Positions 7,862-15,780 of a stretch of DNA of 44,254 nucleotides are shown here, piece after piece. Below the pieces are notes generated by a model. It saw nothing but the letters and a program-made list of their open reading frames with translations, was not told where the DNA came from and did not search any database. Source of the stretch: Candidatus Eremiobacterota bacterium (GTDB lineage Bacteria > Vulcanimicrobiota > CADAWZ01 > Ess09-12); NCBI GenBank assembly GCA_031082125.1, contig JAVHLM010000046.1, positions 1-44,254 on the forward strand. The letters run 5' to 3'. The position numbers and the translations under genes are program-made. Numbering within the stretch: the stretch's first letter is position 1; each line of letters starts with the position of its first letter.

Positions 7862-7899
7862 TTGAGTTTTCGCCTTCTTAGCGGCGATGTATCATCTGA

Positions 7900-8568
7900 C
7901 TACCAGGGTTTCAAGAGGTCCGTGTAGGTATGGTAGTGACTCACGCCGGTGACTGGATTGGTGGCAGTTGAAGTATTGACGGTCACTGATGCGCCATTGT
8001 TGAGGGAAGAGAGCTGCTGCTGCGAAATGCTGACAGTATGGTAATGACTCAGGGCCGTGGTCGTGTTGTAAGTCACTCCTTGAGCAGGGGGATTGGTGAG
8101 ATCGCTGGTGCTCACCACCAGATCATGCGAATGGTTGTCAGCGGCAGAAGAAGCCTGATTGAAGGCTTTGTAGACAGTCCATGTGTGGGAATGGGAATAG
8201 CCCGTCGTCGGGTTTGCAGCCGTTGATGAGGTGACTGTCACGTACTGGCCCGAGTTTATGGAAGACAATTGTGCCTGGGTGAGGGCCATCGTATGAGTGT
8301 GACTAAGGACCTGCGAGCTTGTATCAGTCCAGCCGCTTGCGTCAGGAGCGCTCAGGGAAGTGCCGTAGACTCTCGCAGTATGATTATGATTTTCGTTATC
8401 CGTTGAGGTATAGGTATAGATATAAGGCCCAGTCACAGGGGAATAGGTAGGATTTGGATTGTAGTTATTATTTGAGCTGTCGCTTGAGCCGCCGCCGCAG
8501 CCTGCATAAATGAAGGCACTTCCGATGAGAAGACAGCCAATCAAGAGAAAAATTATCCGGTTTCGCAT
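7900..8568 (-). CDS. His-rich repeat lipoprotein
   Basis: From the ATG at 8568 (ribosome site AAGGCGG six bases before) the 222-residue protein has a lipoprotein signal with lipobox AGC (about Cys23) followed by GGGSSDSSNNN. The mature part holds four related segments of the form SHTHT...L...QL.S...G..VTV.TS...NP.TG.SH.HT (for example SHTHTMALTQAQLSSI and SHYHTVSISQQQLSSL). The paired HxH motifs at each repeat edge look like metal sites, and similar His-flanked repeats occur in exported proteins of other bacteria; no enzymatic role is known to me. Promoter copy D and its own terminator make it a single-gene unit. It lies next to a sugar ABC operon on the other strand but shares nothing obvious with it. 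Confidence 0.72.
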   Translation of the reverse strand: MRNRIIFLLIGCLLIGSAFIYAGCGGGSSDSSNNNYNPNPTYSPVTGPYIYTYTSTDNENHNHTARVYGTSLSAPDASGWTDTSSQVLSHTHTMALTQAQLSSINSGQYVTVTSSTAANPTTGYSHSHTWTVYKAFNQASSAADNHSHDLVVSTSDLTNPPAQGVTYNTTTALSHYHTVSISQQQLSSLNNGASVTVNTSTATNPVTGVSHYHTYTDLLKPW

Positions 8569-8613
8569 GGTAATCCGCCTTTCTTGTAACATGTTTTAAT
8601 AATTCCATGTATT

Positions 8614-8664
8614 AAAATAGCATGGTATCTGCCGGTTTTCTATAAGAAAAAGTCTAGTTTTTGA
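8614..8664 (-). promoter_or_regulatory. Shared-box promoter, copy D
   Basis: Minus strand: AAACTAGACTTTTTCTTAT, 22 nt, TATTTT (8619-8614). The box is identical to copy E over 19 bases. The leader to the lipoprotein ATG is about 40 nt. Confidence 0.65.
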
Positions 8665-8744
8665 GAAAATATAAAATCCTGATGACGGCGAATTATTGAC
8701 TGCCATATATAGGAGAGTGAGCCTTTTTAGAGAATTCCTGGTAC

Positions 8745-10022
8745 ATGCCCTCTATTCGTCTTTTTCTTTCCTTGCTGCTTATGGCGCTCCTCCCTTTCCC
8801 CGGGGGATGCGCGAAAAATTCACCGGCACCGTCAAAAACCGTCATTACCCTCTGGGTCTCCAGCAACCCCTACGAGATTGAATGGGCCGGCGAGGTGGTC
8901 CGTCAATGGAATAATGACCATCCCGACATACAGGTCAAATCTCAGCCGGTGCCGGAAGGGCGCTCTTCGGAGGAGATCCTCATGGCTTCCGTCATTGCCC
9001 GCACCACTCCCGATATCTGCGCCAATATCTCGCCGACCCTGGTGGAGCAGTTCCGCCGGGCAAAGGCGCTGGTGGCCCTTGACAGCTATCCTGAGCTTAT
9101 GACCGCCCTGAAAGAGAGGGTGCCGGAGGATTCCCTGAGAGAATTCGTGTCCCCGGACAGCCACCTGTACCAGGTGCCATGGAAATGCAATCCCATCCTC
9201 ATGTTCTGTAATATGCGGATTTTCAGGGAGTCCGGTGCCGTGCCCCCCGGAACTTACTCCGAATGGATGAAAGCGGCGGCGGCGATTACAGGAAGCCATA
9301 AGGGTGTCTCGATGACCTTCTTTGACGCGTCGGTGACCTGGCACAAGCGGTTTTTCGATTTTTATGCCCTCTATATCGCCGCTTCCGGAGGGCATACCCT
9401 TCTTGACCGCCAGGGCATGCCTTCCATTGACAATGACCCGGCGCTCGCGGTGATGAGCTTCCTCAGTGAAAACTTCCGCAGGGGCTTTGCTCCTCTGGAG
9501 ATTACGCCGGGAGACCCCTTCCTGAACGAGCGCGTGGCCGTCAATATTTCAGGCCCCTGGAATGTGGCCAACCTGGCCGTCGAGGGGAGCGCCATTTCCT
9601 ATGACGTCTTCCCCCTTCCCGTGCCCGGGGAGCGGCGGAAGGGGGCTTCACACACTTTTGCAGATCCCAAGTGCATAGGAATATTTACCACTTCCAGGCA
9701 CCCGGAAGCCTGCGCCCGTTTCGTGGAATTCATGGTGAACAGCAAAAACGACGGCCTGCTGGTGAAAAAGTGCTGCCAGCTCGTGTACCGGCGGCATATC
9801 GAGACAAGCCCCGACTGCGCGGAAGCATTTTCCACTTACCCGGTGCTGAAAAAATTTGCGCACGCGGTGCCGGGTGCGCATTCCATAGACCAGGCGACCC
9901 GCATCATGGAGATCTTTGATGTGCTCTCCATGGAATATGCTGACTGTGCCGTAAGGGGGATCCGCACTCCCCGGGACGCGCTCACCAGGGCGGAAGCGCG
10001 GATGAAAGAGCTTATGGAATAG
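8745..10022 (+). CDS. Sugar ABC transporter substrate-binding lipoprotein
   Basis: Periplasmic solute-binding protein of the carbohydrate (CUT1) type that delivers sugar to the permease pair encoded just downstream. A lipoprotein signal ends at GGC (Cys22). The mature N-terminus ITLWVSSNPYEIEWAGEVVRQWN and the later EILMASVIARTTPDI are typical of family 1 binding proteins, as is the length of 425 residues. The ATG at 8745 is the only start after an in-frame stop a few codons before; its ribosome site is weak. Co-directional with two permeases and a GH130 enzyme, so the ligand is plausibly a manno-oligosaccharide or related glycan. Ligand identity is inference. Confidence 0.9.
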   Translation: MPSIRLFLSLLLMALLPFPGGCAKNSPAPSKTVITLWVSSNPYEIEWAGEVVRQWNNDHPDIQVKSQPVPEGRSSEEILMASVIARTTPDICANISPTLVEQFRRAKALVALDSYPELMTALKERVPEDSLREFVSPDSHLYQVPWKCNPILMFCNMRIFRESGAVPPGTYSEWMKAAAAITGSHKGVSMTFFDASVTWHKRFFDFYALYIAASGGHTLLDRQGMPSIDNDPALAVMSFLSENFRRGFAPLEITPGDPFLNERVAVNISGPWNVANLAVEGSAISYDVFPLPVPGERRKGASHTFADPKCIGIFTTSRHPEACARFVEFMVNSKNDGLLVKKCCQLVYRRHIETSPDCAEAFSTYPVLKKFAHAVPGAHSIDQATRIMEIFDVLSMEYADCAVRGIRTPRDALTRAEARMKELME

Positions 10023-10037
10023 AGGAGCCTTGAGGCG

Positions 10038-10916
10038 ATGAAGAAGAGCAGAAAGGATGAAGCCCTGAAGGGGTACCTGTTTGCGGCACCCTTCCTGCTT
10101 TACTTCGCCCTTTTTACCGCATGGCCCCTTTATTACTGCATCAAGCTCGTCTTTTTCCAGTTCAACCTGGGGGGCGAGATGCCCTTCGTGGGCCTGAAAT
10201 ACGTGGCCCGGATGTGCGGCGACGAGGTCTTTTTCCATGCCTGGAGGAACACGCTGGCTTTCGTGCTCATCAACGTGCCCCTCCAGGTGGGCATAGCCCT
10301 TCTTCTTGCCGTGGCATTGAACAGCAGGATTGCGGGCAAGGCGTTCTTCAGGGCCGCCTATTTTTTCCCCGTCATCATATCGGGGGCGGTGACCACCATT
10401 CTCTGGCTCTATCTCCTCAACAAGGACAGCGGCATTATCAACCAGATCCTGGGCAGGCTCTTCGGTATGGCGCCCATAGGATGGCTTACCAGCGAGAGCC
10501 TGGCCATCTTCTCCCTTGCCGTTCACGCCACCTGGAAAAACGTGGGATTCACCGTCATCATACTGCTGGCGGGGCTCCAGAGTATACCGCGCTCGGTCTA
10601 TGAAGCCGCTGAGCTTGACGGCGTGACGCCCTGGGAGAGCTTCTGGAGGATTACCCTTCCCCTCTTGAACCCGACTTTTGTCATGGTGGTCATGCTCTCC
10701 ACCATGGGGGCTTTCTCCCTCTTCGTGGAGCCCCTGGTGATGACCAACTTCGGCGGCCCCGGCGACGCCTCGATGTCCCTCTTCCTCTATATATACAAGA
10801 AGTTTTCCTTCTGGGACATGAACTATGCCTCCGTGCTGGGGCTCACCACGGCGCTTGTGATACTGGCAGTAGTGGTGCTGCAGAAAAAATTCCTGGAGAA
10901 AGAGCCTTACTTTTAA
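10038..10916 (+). CDS. Sugar ABC transporter permease, MalF/UgpA type
   Basis: Inner-membrane subunit with six predicted helices over 292 residues, starting FAAPFLLYFALFTAWPLYYCI. The cytoplasmic EAA loop that docks the ATPase is present: EAAELDGVTPWESFWRITLP near residue 190. It starts 15 nt after the binding-protein stop, with GAGG before the ATG. It pairs with the permease at 10928. No ATPase gene lies in the operon, so a shared MsmK/UgpC-like ATPase elsewhere is expected. Confidence 0.92.
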   Translation: MKKSRKDEALKGYLFAAPFLLYFALFTAWPLYYCIKLVFFQFNLGGEMPFVGLKYVARMCGDEVFFHAWRNTLAFVLINVPLQVGIALLLAVALNSRIAGKAFFRAAYFFPVIISGAVTTILWLYLLNKDSGIINQILGRLFGMAPIGWLTSESLAIFSLAVHATWKNVGFTVIILLAGLQSIPRSVYEAAELDGVTPWESFWRITLPLLNPTFVMVVMLSTMGAFSLFVEPLVMTNFGGPGDASMSLFLYIYKKFSFWDMNYASVLGLTTALVILAVVVLQKKFLEKEPYF

Positions 10917-10927
10917 AGGAGGAAAAG

Positions 10928-11755
10928 ATGGCAGAACGGTCCGGCATGGCATTGAGAGCCCTCTGTTACGTGCTTCTCACCATGGGAGCCCTCTCGTTCC
11001 TCTATCCTTTCATCTGGATGCTGTCAGCGACGGTGAAGCCGGTGAACGAGATCTTCTCCTTCAACCCCGTGCCTTCCCATGTGACCTTTCAATGGTATCA
11101 CCTGATGCTCAAGAAAATCCCGGCATTCAGGGGGCTTTTCAATTCCCTCATCGTGTCATCGGCCATCGCGGCAAGCCAGGTTCTGCTGGGCTCGCTGGTG
11201 GGATTCGGCCTCGCGCGTTACCGCTTTGCGGGCAGGGATTTCATTTTCGGCATTGTCATTTTCACCATGGTCATCCCGGCCCAGCTCACCCTCATCCCTC
11301 TTTACCTGCTGGTCACGAAGCTGGGCTGGCTGGATTCCTACTTCGCTCTTATCATACCAGGCATGGTGGGCGGATTCTCCATATTTCTCTTCAGGCAGTT
11401 TTTTCTCACCATTCCCCAGGATCTCATTGAGGCCGCCCGCCTCGACGGCCTCAGCGACCTGGGGATCCTTTTCAGGATATTTTATCCCCTCTCCAGGCCT
11501 GCCATCATCACCGTGGGCATGCTCTCCTTCATGGGGAGCTGGAATGATGTGCTCTGGCCCATCGTGGTGATCCGCAAATGGGAGATGATGACCCTGCCGC
11601 AGCTCATCACTCTTTTTCAGATCGGCGGGCTTGCGGGGGGGCAGGTGGCGGTACAGCTCGCTTCAACGACTGTCATGGTGGTGCCGGTGCTGCTCGCCTA
11701 CCTTTTCTTTCAGCGCTATTTCATAGAGGGCATCGCCACGTCGGGATTAAAATAG
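10928..11755 (+). CDS. Sugar ABC transporter permease, MalG/UgpE type
   Basis: Second inner-membrane subunit, 275 residues with six helices. The EAA motif reads EAARLDGLSDLGILFRIFYP. AAAGGAGG lies directly upstream of the ATG and only 11 nt separate it from the previous gene. The C-terminus (FFQRYFIEGIATSGLK) is the usual end of this family. Confidence 0.92.
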   Translation: MAERSGMALRALCYVLLTMGALSFLYPFIWMLSATVKPVNEIFSFNPVPSHVTFQWYHLMLKKIPAFRGLFNSLIVSSAIAASQVLLGSLVGFGLARYRFAGRDFIFGIVIFTMVIPAQLTLIPLYLLVTKLGWLDSYFALIIPGMVGGFSIFLFRQFFLTIPQDLIEAARLDGLSDLGILFRIFYPLSRPAIITVGMLSFMGSWNDVLWPIVVIRKWEMMTLPQLITLFQIGGLAGGQVAVQLASTTVMVVPVLLAYLFFQRYFIEGIATSGLK

Positions 11756-11768
11756 GCAGGAGGTCTCC

Positions 11769-12860
11769 ATGATCCCAAGAATCCGAGAAAAAACGCTGCT
11801 GGAGCCATCGCACATAAAGCCTCACTGCCCCGGTTTCGAGGTGATCGGGGTTTTCAACCCCGGGGCCGTGCGCTTCGGTGACAACATCTACCTTCTCGCC
11901 CGTGTTGCCGAGCGCCCCGCGGAGCAGAGGAAAGGGCTTGTCCCCTCGCCAAGGGCTTCTTCAAAGGAGGGGGCCCTGCACGTGGAAATAGACTGGCTCC
12001 CGGCGCCGGAAGAAGATTCCATGGATGTGCGGGTTCACTATTTTCCAGGAAACCGCATGCGGCTCACCTTCATTTCATATCTGAAACTGGTCACACTTGA
12101 CCCCGGCGGCTTCAATGTGCTGTCAATCGACGAGGGGCCTGCCTTATTCCCCCGTGAGGAATATGAGGAGTTCGGGATAGAGGATCCCCGCATTACTTAC
12201 CTGGAGGGCACGTACTACCTCACCTATGTGGCCTGCTCACGGGGCATGGGTGTCTCGACGGCTCTTGCCGAAACGGCTGACTTTACCCGCTTCACGCGGC
12301 ACGGGATCATCTTTCCCATGGAAAACAAGGATGTGGTGATCCTCCCTGAGAAGGCCGGCGGCGACTACGTGGCATACCACCGGCCGGGAGGATATTACAA
12401 GTTCGAATATCTCTCCATGCAATGCGCCCGCTCGCGGGATCTCATCCACTGGGGGCGCCACAGCCATCTGCTGAGCCCCCGCCGGGGTCTCTGGGACAGC
12501 GATAAGCTCGGGGGCGGGGCGGTGCCCCTCAAGACCCCTCAAGGGTGGCTGGAGCTTTATCATGGCGTGAGCAGCGTGACAGAAGATGACCCGATTGGTG
12601 TTTACCGGGCCGGGGCTGCTCTCTTTGACCTCGATGATCCCGGAAAGCTCATTGCCCGCTCAAAGATCCCCGTACTCTCGCCGGACAGGCCTGATGAGAA
12701 GAGAGGCTTTGTGCCCGATGTCGTCTTCCCCACGGCCTGCATCTATGACGAGGACCCCGAATATGTGCTCCTGTTCTGCGGGGTCTGCGACGAGCGGGTC
12801 AAGGTCATAAAGCTGGCGCTCAGGGATATCATGGGGTCGCTGGACCGGCCTCACACATAG
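11769..12860 (+). CDS. GH130-family glycosidase or mannoside phosphorylase, short form
   Basis: Cytoplasmic 363-residue enzyme, the usual length for GH130 subgroups 1 and 2. It has the N-terminal EVIGVFNPGAVRFGDNIYLLARV strand, the EEFGIEDPRITYLEGTYYLTY block carrying the catalytic Asp, a YHRPGG loop, a WDSDKLGGGAVP loop and the late YHGVS...YRAGAALFDLDDPGKLIAR segment. It starts 13 nt after the permease gene with AGGAGG, and presumably processes the imported sugar. Its last 10 nt overlap the 3' end of the convergent glycosyltransferase gene. Whether it is a phosphorylase or a hydrolase cannot be decided here. Confidence 0.9.
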   Translation: MIPRIREKTLLEPSHIKPHCPGFEVIGVFNPGAVRFGDNIYLLARVAERPAEQRKGLVPSPRASSKEGALHVEIDWLPAPEEDSMDVRVHYFPGNRMRLTFISYLKLVTLDPGGFNVLSIDEGPALFPREEYEEFGIEDPRITYLEGTYYLTYVACSRGMGVSTALAETADFTRFTRHGIIFPMENKDVVILPEKAGGDYVAYHRPGGYYKFEYLSMQCARSRDLIHWGRHSHLLSPRRGLWDSDKLGGGAVPLKTPQGWLELYHGVSSVTEDDPIGVYRAGAALFDLDDPGKLIARSKIPVLSPDRPDEKRGFVPDVVFPTACIYDEDPEYVLLFCGVCDERVKVIKLALRDIMGSLDRPHT

Positions 12861-15121
12861 GTGCTCGCGAGTATGTGCATCCTCAACAGGGAAATCATGT
12901 AGCATACCGTTGACTCCGCGCCGCGGTTCTGGTTGGCGCCGTCGGATGTGAGGCCGTCACAGCAGCCTCCCGTCTTATAATCGACAAGGGGGATGTTAAG
13001 ATCATTGCGCCCCATGAACCAGTCAAAGCATTTTCGCGCTTCATCGAGCCACTTTTTATCCCTCGTGATATTGTATGCCTCCGTGCATGCCTCTATCATA
13101 TGCTGAGCTTCGATAGGCTGCTGGTCGAACCTGGCTTTCTGCCCTCCCCGCGAGAGCCAGCCGTGATTGCCCACAGGCACGAAATGCCCCTTCCCCTCCG
13201 TCTGGATCTGCATAAGCCAGTGCAGCATCTTCAAGCCTGCCTCCACCATGTCTTCCTGCTGGAGCCACTGCCCCGAGAGGAGCAGGGCCTGGGCGACGAT
13301 GCCGTTCCCATAGGTGAGCGTCTCCTCAATCCACTGCCAGTCCTTTGAAGCATTGGCGAGATAGAGATCAAAGAGCCGGTTGGCCAGCGTTGACCGGAGA
13401 TTCCGCACCCCGCGATCGCCGCCGAACTTCTGAAGATAGATATGAATACCCACCAGGCCGTATGCCCATGCCCGGGGAGAGGTGAAATCGGCCAGAACGG
13501 GCAGGGCGGGCTCGAAGAGACTGTAGGCCGCGTTGGTGATGCCCGCCGAGCGAGAGAGAGCCATGGTCGCTCCCAGGCCCCAGATGGCGCGGCTGTGGCT
13601 GTCTTCAGAGCCTTTCTCATCAAGCCACCGCCGGTCAAAGGTCATGAAGTTCCTGAAATGCCCGCTGGCCTCGTCGAAGGCATTGTGGAGGTAGCTGAGA
13701 TACCTGCAGGCAAGATCAATGAGCACCGTATCGTCAGGCACCATACCCTGGGCCATCAGCACGGCAATCAGGGCCCGCGCGTTGTCGTCGGTGCAATAGC
13801 CGAAGGAGCGATCGGGCACAATATACTTGGCATGCTGCAGGATTCCCGTGTCATCGGTGAGCCGCTGCATATGACCAAAGTGGGGCCACGGCAGCTCAGG
13901 GATTTTATGGCCCAGGGTTTTTGCGCGGAAGGTGACCTTGGGCCTCCTCTCCCGCCCTCCTTTCACCTTCCTGAAGAGATCAAGATACTGGCGGGCCACT
14001 TTCCCCCAGACCATGGGACGGCAGAAAGTGTACGCGCGCTTGCGCATGGCGTGGCGATCCGCTTCATTTTCCAGCAGCTCCACCACCTGCTCCGCAATGG
14101 CGCCGGGATCGTTGAAGGGGACGATGCGGCCCCTTTCCTCATCAAGCATCTCCTCGGCATACCAGTACGGGGTGGAGATCGTGGCCTTTCCGGCCCCCAG
14201 GGCATAGGAGAGGGTGCCTGAAACGATCTGGTCCTTGTTCAGGTAAGGCGTCACATAGATGTCGGCAGAGCCTATGAACTCGCAGAGCTCTTTGAGCTCG
14301 ACAAACCTGTTGTGGAAGATAAGATGCTCCTCGACGCCCAGCTTCCTGGCCTGGGTCTGCAGGGAAAGCCGGTATGACTCCCCATGCTCCTTGATGATGT
14401 GGGGATGAGTCGCCCCCAGCACGATATAGACGATATCCGGATGCCTGTCCACCACCTCCGGGAGAGCGTCTATCACCTGCTCTATGCCCTTGCCCGGAGA
14501 CACAAGGCCGAAGGTGAGCATGACGCGGCGCCCCTCGACGCCGAAGAGGTCCTTGTAGTAATTGGGATCCACAAAAGGAATATCGGGAATGCCATGGTAG
14601 ATGAGATGGATCTTTTCCTGCGGGATGGAGTACACCTCCTTCAGTGACTCAACGGCCTTGCGGCTCATGACCACCATGGCATCGGAGGCGCTTCCTACCG
14701 CTTCCATGACTGCCTTCTGCTTCGAATCCGGCTCCAGCAGCACCGTGTGAAGCGTGGTCACCAGGGGTATCCGGAGCCCATGGAGGAGCTCCAGGATATA
14801 AGAGCCGCAATTTCCCCCGAAGAGGCCGTATTCAAACTGCAGGCTCACCATGTCAACCTGGTTGATGTTGAGGAAGTCGGCGGCAAGCTGGTAATCGGCA
14901 AGATTCTTGCTGTCCACCTCGAAGCGCACCTGCGAGGGGTAATGATAGCCCTCGGGAGTATCGTTCATCGCCACCGCCCAGCACTGCGTGTCGTCAGCCT
15001 CCTGAGCGACTGCCGTGAGCAGGTCGGAGGTAAAAGTGGCAATGCCGCAGCGGCGTGGAAGATAATTCCCGACGAAGGCGATAGACTGGGGAGAAGAAGG
15101 CGGCGATTTGACTCCGTTCAC
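12851..15121 (-). CDS. GT4 glycosyltransferase fused to an alpha-barrel glycosidase-like domain
   Basis: N-terminal half (about 1-385) is a GT-B fold retaining glycosyltransferase: FVGNYLPRRCGIATFTSDLL, LHTVLLEP, GLVSPGKGIEQVIDALP, and the donor-site block AGKATISTPYWYAEEML. The C-terminal half (about 400-756) is an all-helical (alpha/alpha)6-like domain with YCTDDNARALIAV, RAIWGLGATMALS and QQPIEAQHMIEACTEAY, a fusion often found beside GH130 genes. GTG at 15121 has AGGGAGG eight bases before it and is preferred; a GTG at 15145 overlaps the upstream stop as GTGA but lacks a ribosome site. It is the last gene of the KaiC operon and is convergent with the GH130 importer operon, so both glycan synthesis and breakdown genes meet here. 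Product unknown; a beta-mannoside or storage oligosaccharide is inference. Confidence 0.85.
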   Translation of the reverse strand: MNGVKSPPSSPQSIAFVGNYLPRRCGIATFTSDLLTAVAQEADDTQCWAVAMNDTPEGYHYPSQVRFEVDSKNLADYQLAADFLNINQVDMVSLQFEYGLFGGNCGSYILELLHGLRIPLVTTLHTVLLEPDSKQKAVMEAVGSASDAMVVMSRKAVESLKEVYSIPQEKIHLIYHGIPDIPFVDPNYYKDLFGVEGRRVMLTFGLVSPGKGIEQVIDALPEVVDRHPDIVYIVLGATHPHIIKEHGESYRLSLQTQARKLGVEEHLIFHNRFVELKELCEFIGSADIYVTPYLNKDQIVSGTLSYALGAGKATISTPYWYAEEMLDEERGRIVPFNDPGAIAEQVVELLENEADRHAMRKRAYTFCRPMVWGKVARQYLDLFRKVKGGRERRPKVTFRAKTLGHKIPELPWPHFGHMQRLTDDTGILQHAKYIVPDRSFGYCTDDNARALIAVLMAQGMVPDDTVLIDLACRYLSYLHNAFDEASGHFRNFMTFDRRWLDEKGSEDSHSRAIWGLGATMALSRSAGITNAAYSLFEPALPVLADFTSPRAWAYGLVGIHIYLQKFGGDRGVRNLRSTLANRLFDLYLANASKDWQWIEETLTYGNGIVAQALLLSGQWLQQEDMVEAGLKMLHWLMQIQTEGKGHFVPVGNHGWLSRGGQKARFDQQPIEAQHMIEACTEAYNITRDKKWLDEARKCFDWFMGRNDLNIPLVDYKTGGCCDGLTSDGANQNRGAESTVCYMISLLRMHILASTYV

Positions 15122-15141
15122 AGGCAGGACCTCCCTTTTTT

Positions 15142-15780
15142 TCACTCGGACTCGATGATTTTGTGCCGCAGCGCATAGCGGATTATATCTGAAGTGCTCT
15201 TGAGGTTCAGTTTCCTGATGAGGCGATCCCGGTAAAAAAAGATTGTCTTGTTGCTGAGGAAAAGCTTTTCGGCTATCGCATTCGTGGACAACCCCGAGGC
15301 GATCATGCAGAGCACCTGGTACTCCCGGGAGGTGAGGGACTCGTGAAGAGGCTTGGATTCATCATTCTCCAGGAAGGAAGCCAGAGAGTCAGCCAGGGTC
15401 GCCGTTATCCATTTCCCGCCTGCAGAGACCCTTTCGACGGCTTTGAGCAGCTCGTCAGGCGCGCTTCCCTTGGTGAGGTACCCCGAGGCGCCGGCCTTCA
15501 TTGCTGATACCGCGTACTGCTCCTCGGGATGGATGCTTATCATCATCACAGGAAGCTGGGGATGCTTCCGCTTGAGCTCCTTTAAGACTCCCAGCCCGTT
15601 CATATCGGGAAAGGTGATATCCAGCAGAACAATATCAAAGTGCTTCCTTCCTACCATTTCAAGCACTTCCTGGCCGGTGGAGGCTTCCTGGGGGGTGTAC
15701 ATGTCTGAAGCCTCTGCAAGAATCTGCTTGAAGCCCTTGCGGATCAGAGGGTGATCATCAGCTATCAGTACGTCTATCAT
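15142..15780 (-). CDS. NarL/LuxR-type response regulator
   Basis: Two-component DNA-binding regulator, 212 residues from the ATG at 15780 (ribosome site GGAAGGGG, eight bases before). The receiver domain has the acidic pair in MIDVLIADDHP, the phosphoacceptor Asp in IVLLDITFPDMNG, a Ser at MMISIHP and Lys in GYLTKGS. The C-terminal LuxR-type helix-turn-helix reads LTSREYQVLCMIASGLSTN and continues to KLNLKSTSDIIRYAL. Its 5' end overlaps the upstream kinase by 23 nt, so the two are a cognate pair. Its operon includes KaiC and a glycosyltransferase, making those possible targets. It is also a candidate activator for the shared promoter box, since NarL-type dimers bind short dyads, but that is inference. 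Confidence 0.93.
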   Translation of the reverse strand: MIDVLIADDHPLIRKGFKQILAEASDMYTPQEASTGQEVLEMVGRKHFDIVLLDITFPDMNGLGVLKELKRKHPQLPVMMISIHPEEQYAVSAMKAGASGYLTKGSAPDELLKAVERVSAGGKWITATLADSLASFLENDESKPLHESLTSREYQVLCMIASGLSTNAIAEKLFLSNKTIFFYRDRLIRKLNLKSTSDIIRYALRHKIIESE

